Shown here piece by piece: positions 1 to 5,349 of a stretch of DNA of 9,179 nt (positions are counted from its first letter, which is position 1; every line of letters starts with the position of its first letter). The translations under genes and the position numbers were made by a program. Source of the stretch: Betaproteobacteria bacterium (GTDB lineage Bacteria > Pseudomonadota > Gammaproteobacteria > Burkholderiales > Burkholderiaceae); the NCBI GenBank assembly GCA_009921765.1, contig RFXC01000176.1:1-9179 (forward strand), in the 5' to 3' direction. The notes under the pieces were generated by a model, which saw only the letters and a list, made by a program, of their open reading frames with translations, was not told where the DNA came from and made no database searches.

Positions 1-181
1 CCTTCGTGTCCAACCCCACGTCGACCACCGAGAAATCATGCGGCGCGTGGTGCGTCATCCGCAGGTCGAAGATCGCGTCCCCGCTGCGCCCGCAACCGAT
101 GACTGTGTGCCCCGCCCGGATGAACTCCTCCGTAAGCGCGCGGCCGAGCCCCTTGGTGACGCCGGTGATGACGATTTTCAT
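1..181 (-). CDS. Short-chain dehydrogenase/reductase (SDR), N-terminal part only
   Basis: The reverse strand from the ATG at 181-179 encodes at least 60 residues starting MKIVITGVTKGLGRALTEEF, and the frame is still open at the window edge. Residues 2-5 form the first strand of a Rossmann fold, followed by TGVTKGLG, the TGxxxGxG cofactor-binding motif of classical SDR enzymes. A second strand, HTVIGCGRS, follows the first helix, as expected for NAD(P)-binding. SDR enzymes carry out NAD(P)-dependent oxidation or reduction of alcohols, sugars and similar compounds. The catalytic Tyr-x-x-x-Lys lies outside the window, so substrate and activity cannot be judged. The gene is on the same strand as the regulator at 309-1472, 127 bp downstream of its stop, so co-transcription is possible. 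I see no terminator in the gap and no clear Shine-Dalgarno sequence before the ATG. Confidence 0.85.
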   Translation of the reverse strand, partial: MKIVITGVTKGLGRALTEEFIRAGHTVIGCGRSGDAIFDLRMTHHAPHDFSVVDVGLDTK

Positions 182-308
182 GCCCGCGGTGATGGGAGCG
201 GCGGGGTGCGCTGGCAAGGTCGCCGCTCGCGCCGCGCCGGCGAGTCACTGGGTAATGCAGCGCCGATCCTCAGGCTTTTCGGCGCGCCCACTTAGACGCC
301 GGGTCGGA

Positions 309-1472
309 TCAGGGTAAGGCCTTGCTGCGAAATTCCCCCGGCGTGCGGCCATAGACGCTCTTGAACGCGGCCTGCAGGTAGTGGCTGTAGGCAAACCCGG
401 TTTGCTCCGCGATGGCCTCGATGGTGAGATCGGTCTCGCGGAGGAGGCGTTCCACCTCGCGGAAGCGCACGCGGAGAATCTCCTCCTTGGGAGTCCGGCC
501 GATGGCCGCCTTCATGCGGCGATCGAGGGTGCTGCGCGAGGCGTTCAGTTTCCGGCACAGTTCGTCCACATTCAGGCCGGCGGCGGCGTTCTCACGGATC
601 GTCCTCGCCGCGTGGGCGACCAGGCGGTCGTTGATGACAAACTCATCCGAGGATGCGCGCACGACGATGCCTTTCGGGGGAAGCAGCGTCCCGCCCCTCG
701 GCGGCGCCCCGCCGCGCATGAGGCGGGCGAGGAGTTTCGCCGCCGCAAAGCCCACCGTCGCGCCATCGAACCGCACGCTCGTGAGCGGCGGGCTCGCGAA
801 GGTGCACAATGTCTCCTCGTTCTCCGCGCCCACCACCGCGACCTCTTCCGGCACTGGGATGCCCGCGCGCTGGCAGGCGTCGAGGACGCGGACGCCGAGC
901 TGGTCGTTGGCGGCGAAGATGCCGACCGGCTTGGGCAGCGCCGCGAGCCACTCCATCAGCCGGGCCTGGCCTCTCTCCCAGTCGGCCGCGCGATCGGAGA
1001 TCGGCTCGGGCAGCAGCGAACAAGAGCCGCCACGCCCCTCCACGGCTGTGACGAAGTTCCGCACGCGCTCCTCAAAGAAGCGCTCGGTGTGCAGGCTGTA
1101 GGCGGCAAAATTCCGGTAGCCGCGGTCGAAGAAATGCTCGGCGACCATCTGGCCGATCAGCTGGTTGTCCATGCCGACAAACGGCAACTCGCTCTTCAGG
1201 TAGGTCGCGCGCAGCTCGACCGCCGGCAGTCCCGTTGCCGCGATCACATCGGCCATTTCCTGCGTGAACGTGCGCGTGAGGATGCCGTCGCCATCCCAAT
1301 TCCTCAGCCACGGCGGCGGTCCGGACTCCAAGGCGCGCAGCTCGACGAAGCACGACCACGGGCCGTGCGCCGCCACGTAGCGCCGCACGCCGGCAAGGAG
1401 CTCGCGGGTGTAGGTGCGCGTGGTCTCGACCAAAAGCGCAACGCGGGGTGAACGACGACGGCGGGCGGCCAT
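309..1472 (-). CDS. XylR-like transcriptional regulator: LacI-type sugar sensor plus AraC-type HTH
   Basis: The 387-residue protein has two parts. Residues about 10-275 resemble the periplasmic-binding-protein-like sensor of LacI/XylR regulators: a first strand VALLVET, the stretch VGMDNQLIGQMVAEHFFDRGYRNF around 99-122, and GIFAANDQLGVRVLDACQ around 184-201, followed by VPEEVAVVGAENEE and SPPLTSVRFD. Residues about 280-385 form an AraC-type domain with two helix-turn-helix units (301-325 and 350-382), the second ending in the usual YGRTPGEFR signature. This order, sensor first and AraC domain last, is that of XylR-type sugar regulators, about 390 residues long, so the gene looks intact. It probably binds a sugar or oligosaccharide breakdown product in the cytoplasm and activates or represses nearby genes. 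It is transcribed away from the receptor block. The ATG at 1472 lies inside the 178-bp repeat, so the repeat contains its own promoter region and autoregulation is plausible. No Shine-Dalgarno is evident. The ligand is unknown. Confidence 0.93.
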   Translation of the reverse strand: MAARRRRSPRVALLVETTRTYTRELLAGVRRYVAAHGPWSCFVELRALESGPPPWLRNWDGDGILTRTFTQEMADVIAATGLPAVELRATYLKSELPFVGMDNQLIGQMVAEHFFDRGYRNFAAYSLHTERFFEERVRNFVTAVEGRGGSCSLLPEPISDRAADWERGQARLMEWLAALPKPVGIFAANDQLGVRVLDACQRAGIPVPEEVAVVGAENEETLCTFASPPLTSVRFDGATVGFAAAKLLARLMRGGAPPRGGTLLPPKGIVVRASSDEFVINDRLVAHAARTIRENAAAGLNVDELCRKLNASRSTLDRRMKAAIGRTPKEEILRVRFREVERLLRETDLTIEAIAEQTGFAYSHYLQAAFKSVYGRTPGEFRSKALP

Positions 1473-1520
1473 GAAATGCGGCGTGACGAAAAATCTGAGG
1501 ATTACTGACTACGCAGTGCA
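1473..1520. promoter_or_regulatory. Divergent control region between regulator and receptor block
   Basis: This 48-bp gap separates the regulator's ATG (minus strand) from the GTG at 1521 (plus strand) and must serve transcription in both directions. It contains cgtgacgaaaaatctga (1482-1498), 17 bp with no mismatch to the right-hand copy at 8342-8358, although the surrounding bases have changed. That retention makes it a candidate operator for the XylR-like regulator, which is inference. A perfect 7-bp inverted repeat, CGCAGTG at 1512-1518 and CACTGCG at 1546-1552, lies next to it; in the right-hand copy one arm has a mismatch. I could not identify convincing -35 and -10 boxes. Confidence 0.4.
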
Positions 1521-1638
1521 GTGACCTCCGCTGCCAAGCAGAATACACTGCGACCGGTGACCCCTCCATTCCACGGCAAGGCTCTCCGCGTGGTAGGCGA
1601 CGCGGCTGAGACGCTCGACACCCTCTACCCCTACCACC
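1521..1638 (+). pseudogene. 5' stump of a DJ-1/PfpI-family gene
   Basis: From the GTG at 1521 the frame encodes a close match to the first 39 residues of the intact gene at 8381, including KALxVVGDAAETLDTLYPY. It then breaks off at 1638, where the sequence turns into unrelated DNA. The family's core, including the Cys-His nucleophile motif, is missing, so no activity is possible. The frame stays open by chance until a TAA at 2013-2015, which would give a chimeric polypeptide of 164 residues with no recognisable domain after residue 39. Of 11 differences from the intact gene, 7 are synonymous by my count. This means the stump derives from a gene that was under selection for most of the divergence time. 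Confidence 0.85.
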
Positions 1639-1650
1639 CAGTGGGCCGGC

Positions 1651-2035
1651 CGACCCTGGATCGTGCTCTTCTTGTTGTTTGCGGCCGGCTGGCATGGCGG
1701 AGGCAGCCGCGAGCGCGTGGCGTCGTCATTTCGACACCCCCGCTGGCGCTGCGGTCACCACGATCAAGCGCACCGCGCTGCAAGCGGGGCTCGAGGTCAT
1801 TTATTCCGCCACTATGGTTGAAGGCGTGCAGACGCCGGCTGTGGTCGGCGACCTTCGTCCGCGCGAAGGGTTCGAGCGTCTGCTCGCGGGTACGGGCCTA
1901 CGCCTCGTCGAGGATAAGCGGACCGGAGTCTTCGCTATCTCGCGCGTGCCTGACGAGCGGCCCAAGGCGCGGTCCCCGGACTCCATTCATCCTCGGAGCG
2001 GAAACTCTAAAATAACCCAGCAAAACCCTGCACCT
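1651..2035 (+). pseudogene. Remnant of an STN domain with frameshifted signal peptide, 5' end lost
   Basis: Bases 1730-1945 encode, in frame with the downstream receptor, about 72 residues typical of the secretin/TonB short N-terminal (STN) domain: FDTPAGAAVTTIKRTALQ, then GLEVIYSATMVEGVQTPAVV, then LRPREGFERLLAGTGL and TGVFAIS. STN domains sit in the periplasm at the N terminus of some TonB-dependent receptors and can signal to anti-sigma factors. An N-terminal signal peptide is therefore required. A fitting hydrophobic stretch, RPWIVLFLLFAAGWH, is encoded just upstream at 1651-1695 but in a different frame. Dropping one base near 1696 would join it to AEAAASAWRRHFDTP with a plausible cleavage site. 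No ATG precedes it in its own frame, because the DNA before 1639 is the DJ-1/PfpI stump. In-frame starts for the STN part alone are TTG 1679 and ATG 1694, and neither gives a signal peptide. Linker residues coded by 1946-2035 lead without a stop into the receptor's own ATG. Confidence 0.72.
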
Positions 2036-5000
2036 ATGAAGTCACGCACCTTGTTTGCCCTTCTCGCAGGCCGGCTTTTGGCCGGCGCTGCGCTTGACGC
2101 CCAGACGACCTCCGCTCCGCCGCAAGAGGAGGTCGTCACGCTTTCCCCGTTCACTGTAAACTCCCAGGAGGACAAGGGGTATCGGGCCTCCAGTACGTTG
2201 GCCGGCTCCCGCCTCAAGACGTCGCTCAGGGACTTGTCCGGCGCTATCCAGGTGGTGACCGAGCAAGTTCTGAAGGACACGGGTTCGACCGACTCGACCC
2301 GCTTGCTCCTTTACACCACCAACACCGAGGTTGCCGGCAACGACGGCAATTTTTCCGGTAACAACGGCGGGACGAATGACGATGGCGTCCGACGCAACCC
2401 GTCCCCCACCGTCCGCGTGCGCGGCTTGGCTAGCGCGGATCTGACCCGCGGACTTTTTCTGAGCGATATCGATTTTGAGGGCTACAATACGGATCGGGTT
2501 ACCATCAGTCGCGGACCCAATGGCATGCTCTTTGGCCTTGGAGGCCCGGGCGGCATTATGGATGCAGGACTCAAGCAGGCGACATTCAAGGACGCCAATG
2601 CCGCCGATGTAACCGTCGGAAGTTTTGGCTCACACCGTGAGGTGCTCGACTTCAATCGCGTGCTCACCCCCGGCAAGCTCGCCCTGCGCATCATCGGCCT
2701 GAAAAAAACGGACGAGTTTATGCAGGAGGAGCCCTTCAAGAATGAACAGCGCGTTTACGGCGCCTTGGTCGTGAAACCGTTTGCCAACACCACTTTTCGA
2801 GCCAACGCCGAAGCCGGATCCCGGAGGTCGAGCAATCCTTCGCAAATTGCGCCACAGTCGAATGTGCCTGGCTGGGTGGCGGCGGGGAAACCCATTAGGG
2901 GTGCCCCCGGCATCGACCCTTCGCTCAAGTTCGGCTCCCGCGACAGCAATCGCGCTCCCATTTGGGTGATCGAAAGCCCCTATGGCACGACGCCAAGTCT
3001 TGGCTACTCTCTGGACGTGCGCACACCGCAGTCCGCGACGACCGTGAACCTCGCCACGTGGATAACGCGCGACAACGAGGCCAACTCGTCAGCCTTCCAT
3101 CGTGCGGCGGTGATGTCCGATGCGGATCGGTGGATTTTTGACTACCGCAACCACGCGCTCACCGGTTCCCTCAATCGTCAGTTTAAGAATTTCGACGCGG
3201 TTAATCTGGCGTTGGAACAAACCTTTTTTGGCAAGCGCGCCGGCATCGAGGTCGCCTACGACAAGCAGCACGACAAATCGGGCTCGAACGAACAAGCCTA
3301 CAACCGATTACAGGTCGATGCGAGTGCCTTTCTTCCCTACACGATCTACAATCCGGCAACCAAGGCAAACGACGCAGTCCCAAATCCCAACGCTGGCCGC
3401 CTCTTTCTCAACTACCGCTCGGCGCATTCCCAAACTGTCACAGACCGCTCGTCGTGGCGCGTCACCAGCTTCTACGATTTGGACTTCACACGGGAGTCGA
3501 GAACACTCGGGTGGCTGGGCCGCCACGTGTTTACCGGCATGGCGAGCAATCAGCAGGCGACGAGGCGCCGCGCCAACACGCTGTACGGCGATGCCATCGG
3601 CTTGGATAACAAGTCCATCATCGACTTTAACACGAGTCCCACGGCCAATTTTCTCGCGACCTCTTTCGACCGGAGTATCATTGGCATTAGGTATCTTGGC
3701 TCCATCACTGGCTCCGCCACCAGCACTGTCGTCCCCCCGGCCTATGTCCCGAAGTTAACCAGTTTTCCGGCGGTCATGTGGAACCGCGCTGCGACACCGA
3801 ATCTCCCCGGCGAACTGGGAGCTTGGCAGAACCGAACCATATCCGTCATCGACAACCCCATTGCGGGCGCCTCGCTGAACAAGGATTCGGTCGATTCGTT
3901 TGCGCTCATCAGCCAAAGCTACCTGCTCAACAAGAATTTGGTTCTCACGGCCGGCTGGCGCAGCGACAAGAGCCGAAACTGGTTCAACAACCAGCCGCCA
4001 CGGACGCCTGATGATATCGTTATCTTGGACGGCCTGCGCCTCCCCGGCACACCCAATGCCGAAACAACAGGCAACGCCTTCTCTTGGGGTGCCGTGGGTC
4101 ACCTCCCTCGCCGCTGGCAGGAGAAACTTGGAGTGGGCATCAGCGTTCACTACGGAATTTCCGAAAATTTTCAGCCCTTGGCTGGCCGGGTGGATATCTT
4201 GAATCGCCCCATCGATGATCCCCGTGGCAACACCAAGGAACTCGGCTTCGCCCTCGAATTGTTCGCCGGTAAGCTGCTCGTGCGCGTCAACAAGTATGAG
4301 ACCAAATCCAAGAACCAGACCGACAGTTCTCTGGGTGCGGCTCAGATTCCCAATTTCGAGCGGTTGTTTTACAACAGCGTGCGCACCATCCTTACGGGCC
4401 CGGGTGAGGCGAATGAAAACTGGCGCAAGGTTTACACGCTGCCCCCATTGGGCATGCGCCAAGCCTACTGGAATCCGATCGAGCCCAACTTGGACACAAC
4501 CACCAGCGTGTCCGATGCGGGTAATCCCAACGTGACTGGGACTTCGGATTTCTTCTCCAAGGGTTACGAGATCGAAGGCACTTATAATCCCACCGATCGC
4601 TGGACAATTACCTTCAACGCATCCTCCCAGGAAGCGATCAAGACCAACGTTCTGAAACAGTATTCCGACTACCTCGCGATCCGCGAACCCCAATGGCGGG
4701 CGATGGGCAATCTCGTCGCTCGCACCAACGGACAAACGATCAATCAAGCGGTGGACACCGGTGCCGTTCTGGTAATTCGAACCCAGCAAAGTAAGGAGGG
4801 ATCCATCTTGCCGGAAATCCGCAAATGGCGCTTTAACCTGGTCAACGCCTACCGGTTTACTGAAGGCCGGTTGAAAGGCTGGTCGCTCGGTGGCGCGGTG
4901 CGCTGGCAGGATAAGGCCGCTGTGGGCTACCATTCGACCGTCAATCAGTTCGGCGCCATCATTCAGGACATTAAACGCCCCATCTTCGGGCCGACGGAAT

Positions 5001-5197
5001 TAACCACCGACGCCTTCTTGAACTACTCGCGCAAAATCATGAGCGACCGGGTCCGGTGGAAGGTGCAATTGAACGTCTACAATCTCCTGAACGACACCAA
5101 GGAGATCCCGGTCGCCATTGACGACGATCTGGTGGTGGTGGGTCGCCAGCTGCAGAATGGGTTGACCTTCAAGTTGACCAACACGTTCGAGTTCTGA
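2036..5197 (+). CDS. TonB-dependent outer-membrane receptor
   Basis: The 1053-residue protein starts with a signal peptide (MKSRTLFALL... to DAQ, about residues 1-23). A TonB-box-like segment, EEVVTLSPFTV, follows at 31-41, then the plug domain from about 50 to 180 with TLAGSRLKTSLRD and VTISRGPNGMLFGLGGPGGI. A long beta-barrel fills the rest and ends in FKLTNTFEF, with the terminal Phe usual for outer-membrane proteins. Length and motifs fit the large receptors abundant in Opitutaceae, which import siderophores, cobalamin or glycan fragments using TonB energy. No SusD-like partner is present. ATG 2036 is chosen because it gives the only in-frame signal peptide. The frame is open further upstream, to TTG 1679, adding an STN domain (1172 residues in all), and automatic annotation may choose that start. 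An Arg (residue 13) interrupts the hydrophobic core of the signal peptide. An intrinsic terminator follows. The neighbouring lyase-like gene suggests a glycan ligand, but this is inference. Confidence 0.93.
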   Translation: MKSRTLFALLAGRLLAGAALDAQTTSAPPQEEVVTLSPFTVNSQEDKGYRASSTLAGSRLKTSLRDLSGAIQVVTEQVLKDTGSTDSTRLLLYTTNTEVAGNDGNFSGNNGGTNDDGVRRNPSPTVRVRGLASADLTRGLFLSDIDFEGYNTDRVTISRGPNGMLFGLGGPGGIMDAGLKQATFKDANAADVTVGSFGSHREVLDFNRVLTPGKLALRIIGLKKTDEFMQEEPFKNEQRVYGALVVKPFANTTFRANAEAGSRRSSNPSQIAPQSNVPGWVAAGKPIRGAPGIDPSLKFGSRDSNRAPIWVIESPYGTTPSLGYSLDVRTPQSATTVNLATWITRDNEANSSAFHRAAVMSDADRWIFDYRNHALTGSLNRQFKNFDAVNLALEQTFFGKRAGIEVAYDKQHDKSGSNEQAYNRLQVDASAFLPYTIYNPATKANDAVPNPNAGRLFLNYRSAHSQTVTDRSSWRVTSFYDLDFTRESRTLGWLGRHVFTGMASNQQATRRRANTLYGDAIGLDNKSIIDFNTSPTANFLATSFDRSIIGIRYLGSITGSATSTVVPPAYVPKLTSFPAVMWNRAATPNLPGELGAWQNRTISVIDNPIAGASLNKDSVDSFALISQSYLLNKNLVLTAGWRSDKSRNWFNNQPPRTPDDIVILDGLRLPGTPNAETTGNAFSWGAVGHLPRRWQEKLGVGISVHYGISENFQPLAGRVDILNRPIDDPRGNTKELGFALELFAGKLLVRVNKYETKSKNQTDSSLGAAQIPNFERLFYNSVRTILTGPGEANENWRKVYTLPPLGMRQAYWNPIEPNLDTTTSVSDAGNPNVTGTSDFFSKGYEIEGTYNPTDRWTITFNASSQEAIKTNVLKQYSDYLAIREPQWRAMGNLVARTNGQTINQAVDTGAVLVIRTQQSKEGSILPEIRKWRFNLVNAYRFTEGRLKGWSLGGAVRWQDKAAVGYHSTVNQFGAIIQDIKRPIFGPTELTTDAFLNYSRKIMSDRVRWKVQLNVYNLLNDTKEIPVAIDDDLVVVGRQLQNGLTFKLTNTFEF

Positions 5198-5263
5198 GCG
5201 CCCCGAGGGCCAACCAAACCACCCTTCCGATCACCGGTAGCCTCGATTCGCAACTAGATCCAC

Positions 5264-5294
5264 GGCCCTGCGTTTTATCGCAGGGCCTTTTTTT
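5264..5294 (+). terminator. Intrinsic terminator after the receptor gene
   Basis: A perfect 9-bp stem, GGCCCTGCG at 5264-5272 and CGCAGGGCC at 5279-5287, encloses a 6-base loop (TTTTAT) and is followed directly by seven T. It lies 67 bp after the receptor's stop and 55 bp before the GTG chosen for the next gene. It should end most receptor transcripts, so the downstream gene probably depends on read-through or on a promoter squeezed into or around this hairpin. Confidence 0.9.
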
Positions 5295-5349
5295 CCCCGG
5301 ATTTCCGAATCGACGGCGATTGAATCCTTGTTTCCTGACCGATTTTGCC

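Larger units (their letters stand above)
1461..1638 (+). repeat. Direct repeat, left copy (178 bp, about 89% identical to 8321-8498)
   Basis: Aligned without gaps to 8321-8498 at a constant offset of 6,860 bp, I count 20 mismatches in 178 positions. The copy covers the first codons of the divergent regulator, the 48 bp between the regulator start and the DJ-1/PfpI-type start, and the first 39 codons of that reading frame. Similarity stops abruptly at 1638, after the codons for LYPYH, while the right-hand copy continues into the full gene. The left boundary near 1461 is less certain because homology fades within the regulator's first codons. No terminal inverted repeats or transposase accompany it, so this is a duplicated chromosomal segment rather than an insertion-sequence end. 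Confidence 0.93.

Noticed and set aside
381..1451. Long plus-strand open frame opposite the regulator
   Set aside because: It is an antisense shadow in GC-rich DNA. Its translation is rich in Arg, Ala and Pro without domain signatures, while the minus strand encodes a clear XylR-like protein.
3755..4933. 392-codon minus-strand open frame within the receptor gene
   Set aside because: The plus strand encodes an uninterrupted receptor barrel. The antisense product shows no motif and has no sensible upstream region.
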